Positions 1 through 35,325 of a stretch of 64,000 nucleotides of DNA are shown piece after piece. The stretch is from Anabas testudineus (lineage: Eukaryota; Chordata; Actinopteri; Anabantiformes; Anabantidae). The stretch covers positions 25,523,431 to 25,587,430 of the forward strand of contig NC_046610.1 of assembly GCF_900324465.2 (NCBI RefSeq), in the 5' to 3' direction. How positions within the stretch are numbered: position 1 is the first letter of the stretch; every line of letters begins with the position of its first letter. Both the position numbers and the translations under genes were made by a program. The notes under the pieces are model-generated. The model did not search any database and had not been told where the DNA came from. It saw nothing but the letters and a program-made list of their open reading frames with translations.

Positions 1-36
1 ACTTAGCATACTTTGGTAACATGTGATTCATTCTAG

Positions 37-1878
37 GGTTTATCTCCGTGGCTGGGTTTTGGATGCCGTCTGTGCATGCTGCTGAGATTCAACATGTCCA
101 GTTTGGTTCAACAGTTACTCTGGGCTGTAACATCTCTTACCTTTATCATACAACGTGGCTTAAGCACAATCCAGCTCTCACGCCTACTGTAGTCCTCTGT
201 GGCAGCCTCAGAGAGGGACAACCATTCCAAGGTAGGATTTAAGTGTACATGTCTGGATAGAGGGACAATTTCCCAGGTTCTGATGATAGAGCACTATTAG
301 ATATACTGTATGTATCATAAAACTGAAATGACAATAGGAGACACATTTTTGCTTGGGGGGGGGGGGACTCGATTGATGCAATACCCCTTTATTTTCATGT
401 TTCTTAGTTGTTGACTTGTTATAATGGTTTGAAAACTACAAAGACTTGATTGAAAGTAGTGGATGAAGTGTATAAATTATTGCCATTTTTATTCATAGCC
501 CCCGAGTTTTTGATTTCTGGTGAGGTCAGAATGTGGCTCTGGACCACTAGGAAGTCAAAATCCCCACCCAGCTCAGGAAAAAGTGCCTTTCAGGACCTGA
601 ATGCAAAAGCCATTCACCATACCCATCAATCAGATGTGGTGACTTAAATCAGTTGAATTCATGCTTTCAGGGTCAGGACCCTATATTCTCCTGATCTGAC
701 CTCCAAATAGGAAAACACCAAGAACCTGATCAAGTTCTGCTACTGAAGATGACATATTGCTCAGTGGATTAGTCTGCCTGTAGTTCTGAGCTACCCATCT
801 GGGCTTTTCCTCAAGAAGATTCTCTATCCCTGTTCATCATGTTCCATGTTTCAGAGTTAATTTAGCTCCTTCTGTTTAACCTCCTTCCAAAGTGTGTGTG
901 TGGGCCTATTTTAAAGCCTGCGTGTGATTCCCCTGTTGTGGAATTAAGAACTGGACAAAGAAACGTCTTTCTCTTGTCTTGTGTTGCTCCTAACACTGTT
1001 AAGTGTGATGTATATTTTAGTTGTCTACAGAGGTCACCCAAGCGTTCAGACTTGGCTGGGGATCCCTAATTAACAACTGGGGACAATCGAGGGCCCCACT
1101 CTGTAAACTGAGTGGGTAGGCTAAGGTGATTGTGAGTGACCCATAGATAGATGAGGCAGAGACTCAACGAATGTGAAGCTCTTAAGTATTTTTTCAGCAC
1201 ATGCTATTTTATATGTCTTCAACTGACTCTTTTTCTCAGAATTTCAGCTCAGCCCTCGCTTCTTACTGGGGCTGATAAATCGGACTCTTGCATTAAGAAT
1301 CACCGATGTTGAAGAGAGCGACCTGGGGCTGTACTACTGCGTTGCCACTGTTAACACACGTTTAACTGTTGGGAAAGGAACAATACTACAAGGTAAGTGT
1401 ATGTATATATTGATCTTTCCACAGATGTTCTATGTTACTCAAGGACAGTTTGAGGTTTTTCCTGAAACCACTTAGCTGCAAACCCTTCAATCTCTTCCTA
1501 CTGCACCATACACCCTAAGTCTACCACAAAAAAAGACTTATATTATACACTGTAATACACCTGTGATCATGTGACTTTATCATTAATGTGAGTTCATTAA
1601 ATACAGCCTTCACACTATGAATCCTGAACCTTATTAATAATCAGCTTAAAGTCATTTTAGCCACAGCTTCATTTCATTCTTCCTGTATTTCAACAGTTTC
1701 ATCACCAGTTTCTGTCCAGTTTGTGTTTCAAAACTGGTACTGTGTGGCTGTGGGCTTTGGGATACTGATTATGGTGCTGGCTGTTTGCATAACTTACTGG
1801 AAAGCCAAGTCAAACACAACAACCACCAACAAGACCTCCACAGCTAACTGCACCCAGAGAGACCAAATCCCATTGTAA
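37..1878 (+). CDS. V-set immunoglobulin membrane receptor, 3' part (partial)
   Basis: Three exons are visible: 37-231, 1240-1391 and 1697-1878 (stop TAA 1876-1878). Each has AG/GT borders and they join in phase. The first exon carries the end of a signal peptide (about ISVAGFWMPSVHA) and the first half of a V domain with the B-strand Cys (VTLGCNIS) and core Trp (TTWLK). The second exon carries the second half, ending DLGLYYCVA and then a J-like VGKGT. The third encodes a hydrophobic segment (about VAVGFGILIMVLAVCITYW) and a roughly 30-residue Thr/Asn-rich tail without a tyrosine motif. The start codon must lie upstream of the window. A V domain split by an intron is less common than a single-exon V. 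Family knowledge suggests a teleost leukocyte receptor, but I cannot name it. An ATTAAA poly(A) candidate lies near 2179. Confidence 0.75.
232..1239 (+). other. Intron inside the V domain of the first Ig gene
   Basis: This intron of about 1 kb interrupts the V domain between its C' and D strands. It holds a G homopolymer near 355-366. No further exon or recognisable mobile element is visible. Confidence 0.6.
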
Positions 1879-2814
1879 TACAAAAACTTGTATTAACCCC
1901 CACTGGCTTCACACAGCAGTAGCATGGGAGTTTACCAAGACAACAACGCCTGCATCCACTAAATGCAGGTTTATTGTCAGCATGTGCCTACATATGTGTA
2001 TATTTTTATAGTTTTTTTTTTTTTACATGTATTTTATTGCTCTGGACATTACATCTTGCCATATACGTTAATGTAAAGCACATGTGATTACATGACATTG
2101 GCAGCTTAATTCTGAATATGTGTATTATTACACTTATTGTATGTACAAAGACTGTACAGACTGAATAGTGTTGAAGACATTAAACTGTGTTTTGGATATA
2201 CTTGCATGTGTGCAAGAATTGAAAGCTGACATTTTAGTAACAAGCCATTTAAAACAGCAAATATTTGGTTGTTGTTGGTTAGTTTATTATTCTGCTATGC
2301 TTCTGAGACCATTTCTCTTTAGTGTTTTTAGCTCTCATCATTATTAGACATTTAAACGAAGCAGATCATAAATGGTTTGAATCAAAAACTGTACACTGCA
2401 ATTGTAAATCATTAAAGCCACTACAACACCAAAAACTAGTTTGGGGGATTTAAGTGATATGTGATATCCCATATGCTTCAACTCAATAACAATATATATA
2501 GAGGATAAAGATTGTGCAGCTTTTTAGTAGGAAGATTACCAACATTTGCACAATAAAAACTTAAATAAATAAATACATTTGAAAAACGATTGATAAGCAA
2601 CAATAAATGTAATATATACCTATATATCTGATTTAATGTATTTATGTCAACCTATTCTTTCTGAACAATTCTACGTGTACATTTATTTAATTTTTTACTT
2701 TTATCGTGCAGATGTATGTAGTTGTTTAATATAAAAGCATCGAGGACGCATGTATATATGTGGAGTCGTCTTATCTTTGGTGTCCATGCGGTCACTTCAG
2801 AAATAAAAGCTGTT
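1879..2814. other. 3' UTR and intergenic sequence
   Basis: AT-rich sequence follows the stop of the Ig receptor. ATTAAA near 2179 and AATAAA near 2552 are possible poly(A) signals. No other gene is seen before the tRNA pair. Confidence 0.5.
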
Positions 2815-2887
2815 CGCCCGAACAGGGACTTGAACCCTGGACCCTCAGATTAAAAGTCTGATGCTCTACCGACTGAGCTATCCGGGC
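2815..2887 (-). tRNA. tRNA-Lys (anticodon TTT)
   Basis: Read on the minus strand, this 73-nt stretch folds as a complete cloverleaf. The acceptor stem begins GCCCGGA. The A box is TAGCTCAGTCGG, the anticodon loop CTTTTAA, and the B box GGTTCAAGTCC. The 3' half ends TTCGGGC plus discriminator G. It matches the vertebrate tRNA-Lys-TTT consensus as I remember it and has no intron. Confidence 0.95.
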
Positions 2888-3264
2888 TCTGACAGAGGCG
2901 CACTCACGTTGACTATCTGAACCTGTGTTAGCTGTTCCTCGCTGTGTATGAGGCCGTGTGCGGGTGGACAAGGCGAACTGAGACTGGACCATGTTCGGCT
3001 GGGACTCGGTCTGAAATCGTGAGATTTCATTTGCAGCATTAGCATTAGCTACACTGACTTAAGCAAAGCACTAACGCTAAGACGTTTTGGTACGATAAGG
3101 AGAATGCGACACAGAAATTCAGCTAAATTTAATTACTTTAATTACTTTTGTCTTACCAAGAAAACCTCATTTCACCGTTTCAGTTGTAAATCCCACCAAA
3201 AGCGGACCTCCTGCTACCGAACCTGTAGATATTACAGAGCTGTCGTGGTGGAAAAGGAACGGCC

Positions 3265-3337
3265 AGGCCCCAGCGAGATTTGAACTCGCGACCCCTGGTT
3301 TACAAGACCAGTGCTCTAACCCCTGAGCTATGGAGCC
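3265..3337 (-). tRNA. tRNA-Thr (anticodon TGT)
   Basis: The minus strand reads GGCTCCATAGCTCAGG at the 5' end, an anticodon loop CTTGTAA, a B box AGTTCAAATCT, and a 3' end CTGGGGCC plus T. All four stems pair and there is no intron. It lies about 380 bp from tRNA-Lys on the same strand, so the two form a small nuclear tRNA pair. Confidence 0.95.
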
Positions 3338-3859
3338 TGCTCTGATATCACATGACGTCACTTCGTCCTAAAAGGCTGCTGCAGCAGTCTTCTGTTGTAT
3401 CTGGACCAACACGGAGGATGAAGAACGACACTCTAGCAACAGTAAACACTGGAAACCGCAGCGAATTCCCCAAATAAGACCACTAAAAACAAACGACAGA
3501 AAGTGAAAACATGTTTTATGTAGTTCCAGACACCTGCTAACATTAAACAGTAGACCTAAACTGGTTCGTGTTCTAACGACTGTATCTAAACATGACCGCC
3601 GTGTTAGCAACTTGTGCCTGTTGATGTTCAGTAGGTCACTAGAAAAGACACTTTGAAAAGTACATCACTAACTGTCTTTAGGTTGCTGTACTGTATATTA
3701 CATCCTAACAATTAGACATTTTTCATGTTAATGCTGAGATAAAGAAATCAATCTTTAATCTATCACCCATGTCTTTATCCAGATCTGCTCATTTAATAAG
3801 AACATTTCAGAAAATCTAAACTGAACATGTAAGACTTCTTCAGAGGTTAAAAGCTTTGT

Positions 3860-4056
3860 CTAAGAGTTTCCGCTTGAACTGATGGAACATGCAGAGCGTC
3901 CACTGTCAGTGCTGGATGAGTCCTCATCATCTTCGTCATCCTCATCATCTTCATCATCCTCATAATCTTCATCATCCTCATCATCCTCACTATCTTCATC
4001 ATCTTCATCCTCATCATCTTCATCATCCTGTCCTGTGGCTGTGACACGGGATGCTT
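3860..4056 (-). CDS. Possible acidic C-terminal exon (Asp/Glu-rich), uncertain
   Basis: On the minus strand an AG acceptor (GATCACAG) is followed by an open frame. It starts EASRVTATGQ, runs through about 33 residues of DDE/DED repeats broken by single Ser and Tyr codons, and ends in a Ser-rich tail before TAG at 3860-3862. Repeat units differ mainly at third positions (GAA/GAG, GAT/GAC), as in coding acidic tracts. An imperfect GAT microsatellite would look alike. No upstream exon is recognised between here and the dtx4 promoter. This is a candidate only and its function is unknown. Confidence 0.25.
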
Positions 4057-4066
4057 CTGTGATCAC

Positions 4067-5879
4067 AACACAGACATCAGTGAGTCAGTTTAAAGCATCT
4101 TCCCAGTTAAACGTGTATTAACTGGGATATTAAAACTATTGAGCTTGTTTCTTTTTGTTCATCTTGAGCCGCAACTCTTATAATGAGTAATTTCTTACTT
4201 TAAAGAATCTAAATACACTGTGTTCTTTGAAAGTTCTCAATGAATGTTTTGTTTAGTTATCATGTTTAAAGTAAAACTGATGTTATTACAAAAGGAAAAG
4301 GTTTTAGATGAAGTTTGACTTGTGCACATTTAAACTAGAGGTAGTTTAAAATTGTATCCACCTACTTGATTCAGTTACTTTTATACCATTTTATTAATTA
4401 TTCCCTTCTGATCTTGATTTTGTTTGTTTTACTCTGGAGTCACACGTGTACAGCTGGCAAACAGCCACCAAACATCCTATAATCATAATATCTGTCAGTG
4501 GTCGTATTCTCAATAAAATGAACTAAACAGAGCGACTAAACCATCTGGATTAATCCGATAGCTTCTGAATGTTTTTATGATAAGTGCCTGGCTACATAAA
4601 TGTTCAACTACAAACTAAAAAAAACTACCTTCAGTAACACTATTTAGTGTTACTGAAGGTAGTTTTTATATAATCAAAGAACTTATTGAAAACAAGTTTA
4701 TCAGGAAAATGACCACATAACACCTATCAGCGTGATAAGATTTACTGAAATAACAGAAACCAACTTTGGGGAAAGTATATTTGATTTTTACTTAGATTTT
4801 TAGTTTCCTATTTACTAACACAGAGTAGGCGGGGTTGATGACTTTACTGCAACCAGCCACCAGGGGGCGAACTGTCATGTCGTCCATCTTTGTATACAGT
4901 CATTGGTCCGCCTTTAAAAGAGCGAGGTGATATTCCCCATGTGTCCACCAGGCGGCAGCATGTGAACACACGGCCTCAGTGTGGGCTCTGTAGTAATAGA
5001 AGCTCAGTCAGTGAGTGAAGGATCCAGATGGATTAATTAGAGGAACATTACGTTTTATTTACTGTGACACTGAGGATCACTCCAATAAAGTGTCTTTTAT
5101 TGTTTCACTTCAGTGTAAAACTGAAGGCTGGTGTGTTACAAAGCATAAACAGAAGACAAAGGGTAGAAAATGTTAATTAAAAGTCGCTTTGGATAAAAAA
5201 AAAAACTAAGCCAAAAAGTCGATGGTGCTCGGATCAGCGGGAGGGGCCCGGGTAGGGGATCCTGGCATCAAATGTTTTGGGAGCCCCTGTTTCTATTGGC
5301 TGCGGGGCCCCGGTCACCGTGGGGGGGTTCTGGGCGTGGAGAGGGGCAGTGGAGAGGGGGGGTCGGTCCCTGGGAGCCTCACATCAAGTTTCTAAAGCAC
5401 CAGTTAAGATGGACGCCAAAGGACAGGACAGCGTTTAGGATCAACATGGAGAGTTTCTATGAGAGAACCATGGACGCAGCGTCTTCCTGCTCTCTACAGA
5501 GAGTCTAGCTCCTCTGTGTGGGGGGGTTATTTAATTAGAAAACTGAAATAAAGGTAGAGAGGGAGCAGAGAGCCATGGTACAGCCGAAAGGGTAGATTGA
5601 ATTCATGAAGAGGTCTGTGACGGTCCTGGATTAGAGTCCCAGACTAGGAGAGTGGACCCAGAAGTTCCTGTCAACAGGTGAGTGAAAAGTTGGAGCAGGA
5701 ACCACAGGAACCACAGGAACCACAGGGTCCACACTGCAGCCGCTGGAGCAGCATGTGAAAATAGTTACAAAGTGTGGAGGACAACATGTCTCCAGCAGCT
5801 CCGTCCTCAGACCTGTCGTCTGTCGAGTTACTGCAGTGTCGTGTTCCCTGGATCCAGACCAGTTGAACCAGTTCCTGCT
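4067..5879. other. Intergenic stretch: hairpin, repeat scraps, G-rich block
   Basis: No gene is supported here. The region holds a perfect hairpin (4620-4667) and a scrap resembling a dispersed teleost repeat around 4845-4915 (CACCAGGGGGCG and following). A G-rich block lies at about 5230-5375, and a short 9-bp tandem (GGAACCACA, about 3.5 units) at 5697-5727. Confidence 0.5.
4620..4667. repeat. Perfect short palindrome (23-bp arms, 2-nt loop)
   Basis: Positions 4620-4642 are the exact reverse complement of 4645-4667, with only TT between. The arm contains CTACCTTCAGTAACACTA. No second copy was noticed in the window. It could extrude as a cruciform or, if transcribed, form a tight hairpin. 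Confidence 0.9.
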
Positions 5880-6613
5880 CGACCCGGTTTGAGGCTGTGC
5901 CGCTGGGAGCCAGCACTTTCTCAACACTTCGTTACGCTACGCCCCAAACTCCGGGAGAACAGCACACCAGCTGTTGGTGTGTGCGCCCAGCCGGAGGCAG
6001 CAGGCCCTGTCGGGGGGTACGCGCTCGTCCAGTCGGTCCCGCTCCGTAACAAGTGACGCTCCACGCTCCGGGTCTGTGTGCGCGGCGCGGAGAAGAGGCT
6101 CCAGCACCGGAGGACGGAGACGAGGCCGAGGCTGGACGCTGCCGGTGTGTCCGGGGCAGAGCGAGACAAACAGAAACCACGGCGACCGGGCCGCTTTGCT
6201 GTCGGTTAGCGCGGCGGAGACTTGGTTGACGTCGTATTACGGTGTTATAACGAAAACACAGCAGCGAGCACCGTGATTTCTTTCCCCGCTCCGCCATGCG
6301 AGGAGCTCGGATCTTCGTAGCAGGATGTGTCGCCTACTCCCGGCGTTAGCTCAGCCGCGGCTCCATGTAAGACGCTAAACCTGGCTTTGTTTCAGCTTTT
6401 TTTGGGAGAAACGTTTCATCCGTTTACGACGAGGGAGTGAGACAGTCACATAAAAGAGTAGTCAGACTAGAAGAGGGTGGAAATAAATGGCAGTGTGTGT
6501 CTTGGTGCCGCCGTGCTCGTCGTGTGCTTGGCCTCTGTCGCCTCTTTCTAACAAGCTAAGCCTTCACCCAGCTAACTCATGCTCGTTTCCTCTCCAGGGC
6601 CAACAATAACACC
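5880..6613 (+). promoter_or_regulatory. dtx4: CpG-rich promoter and 5' UTR of dtx4
   Basis: CpG dinucleotides become dense here (runs such as GCGCGGCGCGG), unlike the AT-rich flanks. This is the usual vertebrate CpG-island promoter pattern. A pyrimidine tract and AG at 6591-6597, 16 nt before the start codon, look like a splice acceptor. The 5' UTR may therefore begin in a separate non-coding exon inside this island. The transcription start cannot be placed. Confidence 0.6.
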
Positions 6614-30156
<23,543 letters not shown>

Positions 30157-33100
30157 AATGAGGTGCAAGAAGAAGACAACAGTGAGAGAGAAGAGGAGTG
30201 GAGTAGAGGAAGAGACGTAGGTCTGACTATGAAAATACCAGAAGGAGAAGAAGAGGTCCTGGACTGAGAAAGACTCTCTGCCAGCACTTAACAGAGGTGC
30301 AGAACGACATCTGGGGTTAAAGAAGATTTTGTTTTTCCAAAGCAACCCCTTTTCAAGAGTCACATGTCAGTGTCTGCCCAAACATAACAGTTTACACAAA
30401 GAGATGGGGAAGCAGCAGCATACGGTGAAAAGCTGGAAAAAGATGATGGCAGTCTCGGTTCCAGCTTACTAAACAGCTAGGTACTACATGAGGATAAGTG
30501 AGAGTGAATGGTACTAATACTTAGGACAATAACAAGTTTGCTTTACTGACAGGAAGATTAACATAAAAAGATGGTAAAATGTTAGAGCAGTTCAATCAAA
30601 ACGGGTAGAGAAAGGACAAGGAGATGGAAGACGGAGCAGTCAGGGAGGGGACAGGAGGGAGGAGAAGAGGAAGAGTGCAGCAGAAAGACAGAAAGATGGC
30701 GTTCGAATGTAGTGTAGCATAGGAGTGAAATTAACTTGTGAAGTACAGTCTGGGTACTTCAGCTCTCACTAAAACCACAAGCAAACCAAGAGTGAGGGAA
30801 GGACAGAGGGACCGTGCTGACTTTGGTCAGAGCAGTTGCAAGTTTGTGGCTGAAGCGTGGTGCTGCTGCTCCCCCATGTGGATTTCCTGATCAACTGCAG
30901 CCTACTATGAGTTCTCCACCTGTGTTACTTTGTGTCATTACTATAATCCTCATATAACATCATTCCAAACTTTACCTCTTGCTTTTGACTCAGTGGGTTT
31001 CATATGTCATAACTCTGTATGTTTATGATAGTGTGTGAAATGACAAAAGACCAAACCAGGGCCCTGTCGTTTGGGTCTGTTTGGAGTCTTACTATTGAGC
31101 CACTGTGGTACAAGTTAACCTTAAATACTACGGTACCAGTATTTACATAGATAGCTTTTATTTTTGTCCCTTTAAATGTTTCCAATGGTCTCACTGGACG
31201 TAGATGTTTCCTGTCAACAGCGGGACACAGTGGAGTTTGCCTAGAACTAAGCACTGAGGACGTGCTACAAAGCCGCAGTGTTTTAGTTCCAGCTGAATGA
31301 GTTTCAACTGTCAATGCTTAAAGCAAAGAAATGAACTAAGAGCGTGGGGCTGGTCTCTGAGCCAGAAAGCCCCTCAGATTGGGCAGGGAGTTCGAGGGTT
31401 GGGAAGGATGGAGAGAGAGACGAAGAGAGAGAGCTAAAGTAGAGATCACCTGCTCTGCACAAACACAGCGCCACTAGAAAAAAAAGAGTTAGTGACTAAA
31501 TAGCATGCAGAAGAATCCAAACAATAAATAGCTTAATAACAGTATTGTGAATGCTCCAGAACAACAACCAGATACTGTGTTGTGGCCTCAACTTAATAAT
31601 AACATAATAACACGAATTACAGCAAGAGGATCATTGAGTGACAGGATATTTGTTGAAGTTGGAAATTCCACAGACACATGTTTCTATAAAAATATGAACA
31701 AGCATGTAAGGTACTAATATCAAGTGTTAAGGAATTTCACAATATGTCCCATAAGGCAGAAACAAAACAATAAATAAATATGGCAGATACTGTACAGAGG
31801 GATGTGCACTCTGCAAGGTACTTATACCAAAATTAAGTAATTGAAAGCGCGAACAGAGACACTGGAGGTGTTTGGAATTAAATATCTGTTAAACATCCAA
31901 GCTCAGACTAACTGTGTAGATATCAACAGATCACCATCCCAAAAATGACAGGACATGGGGATGTGTCAGATGTGTGGTAGGAATTACAGCATCTTTTCAG
32001 TCACATGATGGTGAAACGCACGGTTAATCAGGCAGTTTGAAAAACATTTTCAGTCTCAAATTCCTTGAAAATGTCCTGAGGCAACTAATTTCACGTTTTG
32101 TAATGTGGGAGGAATTATTTCAGGAAATTCCACTTGACACTACACTTGGATCTGCTTCTGATTGGCTGTCATCGGTAAAGCGTTAACTGTAATCTGGGCC
32201 TCCACTCTGGGTTTCCTCATCAGTGTCTGTTCATTATTATTGGAGGGAATTGGTTTCAGGACCAAATGTCAGGGAGATCCTTATTTTCGAAGTTTATTAA
32301 AGCAGCAGACGTTTTGATTTGTCGGCCGGAGCCTTTGATCAATAAGGCGATCATCACGCTTATCTCAGCAGACTGATAACAGCTCTCCTCTTCTTATCTC
32401 CACCTCCACTGGCTGACAACACGCTGCCCAGTCTCTGAGTTGGGTCTGTAAATGACCCCCTTATCACAACGTTACAAAATGTGTGTGTGGGTGTGTGTGG
32501 GTGTGGGTGTGGGTGTGTGTGTGTGTGGGAATGAGAATCTGTGTACTGTGTATACTACCAACATGCTCCCAGTTTAGGGGATTATTCGGGTACTCCATGG
32601 GAATCACATCATCCTTTAACTCTGATGATGATGATCATGATAGCGCTGATGGTACATCCTGTGTGGTAACTTCTTTACTGTTCTCTTTTTTATAAGACAT
32701 GTAGGTACACTTTTGCTTTATAATAGCATTTTTCTTGACACTATCATAGAGTAAATTGCTTTTTTTTTATTTTGTACATTTACATTGTATTAATTGTACT
32801 TTTTTTTTCATTTGTTACGATTGGTTTACAAAGACAATATTGGTAAATGCAACGTCTTTTATTTTTTCCCCTTTGTGTACAGACGTTGAGCTGATCGGCG
32901 TCATCTTTTCTTTGGAAAAGGAATTCGGTAGTAGACTTTAATGTGAGTGCAAAATGTAAAGAACAGAAACAGCAAGTCAAAGCCTCGCACACTGGTGAGG
33001 TGAAGGTCTTTTTTCTACATATCATGTTTCCAGCTCCTGTTCAGCACTGAGCCTTAATCTGCCTGCTGGAGCGCTCAACTTTTGTCATCCTGCCTTCTTT

Positions 33101-33842
33101 TCACAGCAGGTTTGTTTTAGCAGCAGAATAGCTCAAGTGCAAGCAGCCCAATGAAAGGCTTTAAAATGTTACAAAAATCAGTTTCCCTTTTTGTGTTGCA
33201 GGCACAGTTACTAAGGGGAACTGATTTTTGAAGAATATTTATTTGAATCTGTTTTCTTGTTATTAAAAGATCTGTTTTGATTTCTAGACACTGAACAACA
33301 AATTCAAAAAAATTCAAATAAATGTCATTACCAGATTTGTTACTGTTTCTTTTGACTTAATCTGATGTGTTGAATCTGATTTGAATATGAAGACTCTCTA
33401 TAGCAAACAGTCGTCCTCATTATTATCACCAGCCTCAAGTGTCTTTGGAGGAGAATAATGGTGATCCATTTAAAGGCTTGGATCCTTGATGTGCAGTGTC
33501 TGAAGCCAAGATCATTTCATGTGGATTTGTTCCCCATCACTAGTTCCCTGGGAAGTGATCAAAGGTGCTGGTGCAGGAGAGAACGCATCAGAACATGTGA
33601 CAAGCAAAGCAGTGTAAATATTGCTACGTAATTGCTGGAGTATGAATGATTAATACAAGAAAAAATAAAAAATGAATGATGCTTACTTGGTGTATTGTTG
33701 TACCTTTCAACATTAGAGAACGCTGTAGCTGGACGATGAGTTTATTAACTTAGTAAGATAAACAGATAAAGTATCTGTCACGTTTTAGATCATTTTCATG
33801 TTTGAGATTCTTTTCTAACAAACGCCGGCGTGTGCGCATGTC
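30157..33842 (+). other. dtx4 3' UTR and intergenic sequence
   Basis: No coding exon is recognised between the dtx4 stop and the tRNA-Tyr gene. The first part is probably 3' UTR. AATAAA occurs near 31523 and 31768, but the true poly(A) site is not decidable by eye. A GTGTGG-rich simple repeat lies at 32480-32528. Confidence 0.5.
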
Positions 33843-33929
33843 CCTTCGATAGCTCAGTTGGTAGAGCGGAGGACTGTAGCGGTGAGTGTTGAAATCCTTA
33901 GGTCGCTGGTTCGAATCCGGCTCGAAGGA
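33843..33929 (+). tRNA. tRNA-Tyr (anticodon GTA) with 14-nt intron
   Basis: The 5' half CCTTCGATAGCTCAGTTGG continues through the anticodon GTA to G at 33879. A 14-nt intron (33880-33893, CGGTGAGTGTTGAA) follows. The 3' half has TCCTTAGG, the B box GGTTCGAATCC and ends CTCGAAGGA. An intron one base 3' of the anticodon is the standard vertebrate tRNA-Tyr arrangement. The mature length would be 73 nt. Confidence 0.95.
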
Positions 33930-34394
33930 CTGAACTTTTCTCACTGTCAACAGACGCGGAGTCCGCTGCTTCAAAGCATACTCGGTTCCCAGCGTTATTC
34001 TTGACCTATGTGTAATGGTTTCTCTTTTAAATAAAGACTGTAATATATAGAATATAATAGTGATCGTACAAATATCAGCTCATTGTATATGAAGTTTCTC
34101 CTGTTTAACGTCCACGATGTGGTGAGAAGCCCCTTAAGGAGCTCATGTTACGTTTTCTCTGGTCCAAAGCGACTTATTCTGAGTGAAGCCCGTATGATGC
34201 AGTAGATCCCAGTAGATTCACTGTAACTCAGACAGATGGAGACAGTTACTGGGATGGAGCTGCTCACTGTGACTGGAGGCTCGACAGGAGGCTACTGCGC
34301 TGAAAAGAAACCTGTGCTTGTTTTTATTTGCCTCTTTCAATGATGAACAAAATGTGCTTCAAGCTTTACGAAGGGCAAGAAAGTAAAAGACTTG

Positions 34395-34466
34395 TTCCCT
34401 GACCGGGAATCGAACCCGGGCCGCGGCGGTGAGAGCGCCGAATCCTAACCACTAGACCACCAGGGA
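34395..34466 (-). tRNA. tRNA-Glu (anticodon CTC)
   Basis: The minus strand reads TCCCTGGTGGTCTAGTGG, the D arm, anticodon loop CTCTCAC with CTC, the B box GGTTCGATTCC, and ends GTCAGGGA plus A. All arms pair and there is no intron. It lies 465 bp from tRNA-Tyr, on the opposite strand. Confidence 0.95.
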
Positions 34467-34699
34467 GCTCAACGGCGGAAAGGACAACGATACTTACATG
34501 GCTGTTCAAATGGTTATTTGACTGAGGTTGTGTGGTGTTAAGGGCTTCAATTAGTTTACCTCAGTCTGTGCCCCTCATGTAAAACATTACACTGGAGGAA
34601 CAGACATAGGGCAAAAATCAATTCATGGCAACTTTCTGTATCATATGACACTCACCCAAATTCTAAAGGTAAATGTTCTGGTCTTGGTTTTAATCCGTT

Positions 34700-35325
34700 T
34701 TCTTCAAGGTTGTTGGTGCAAATAGTGACATCGAGTGGCTCCATCTGCAGAGTTCCTCATTCACTGGGCTGTGTCAGGGTCAAGAGTCACAGACTTTCTT
34801 GGCCTCTCTCAACAGGCTCCTTCAGATCAGTGAAGACTCGAACACCTTGCAACAGCTCTATCTGCATCTATCTGCATCGAGCTGAACGTTTCAGCCTTCA
34901 GTCTTCAGTGGACACTCTCCCATCATCTGCTGTATTTTCTCCTCTGTCCTCACCACTTTCAGAGTGTTCTTCCAGAGAAACATCTTGCTTAAAACCATGC
35001 AGATGAACATCACACCTACCAGGAAGATCAGGAGCTTCTTTTCGGTTCCAGTGCAGAAGTCACAGGGAGCTTCGGGTTTGTCATCTTGTTGCTGTCAGCT
35101 CTCAGATGGGCTGAACTCGACAGCCATCTCAGAGACGACACTTTTAACCTGCAGCTCAGGCTTTGGCTAGTAATAATTTTACAAATGGGACACTGACATG
35201 GGACATCGATACTCCAGTGTTCAGTGATGCAGACTTTGAAGTGGTAGCAGAGGTTGTGTCCACATGGCACTGAGATGCTGCACATTAGCTGATCTTCAGT
35301 CAGCACACAGCTGGCAGCAACCATG
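34700..35325 (-). pseudogene. Decayed TRIM-type RING gene (finTRIM-like)
   Basis: On the minus strand an open frame from 35324 starts MVAASCVLTEDQLMCSI. It then jumps to PCGHNLCYHFKVCITEHW and CQCPICK, which is a TRIM RING missing about eight residues, including a zinc-ligand Cys. After frame changes come EAPCDFCTGT (B-box region), then RTEEKIQQM (coiled coil) and VTLDPDTAQ (start of a PRY domain). Everything from RING to PRY is squeezed into about 600 bp, where an intact gene needs well over 1 kb. It is therefore a deleted relic. Family role when intact: antiviral E3 ligase. No downstream SPRY is seen. Confidence 0.7.

Noticed and set aside
5272-5508. Short open frame in a G-rich block
   Set aside because: No family resemblance, no splice support, biased composition.
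5631-6297. Several overlapping open frames upstream of dtx4
   Set aside because: High GC of the CpG-rich promoter leaves few stops; none shows a domain, and they overlap on both strands.
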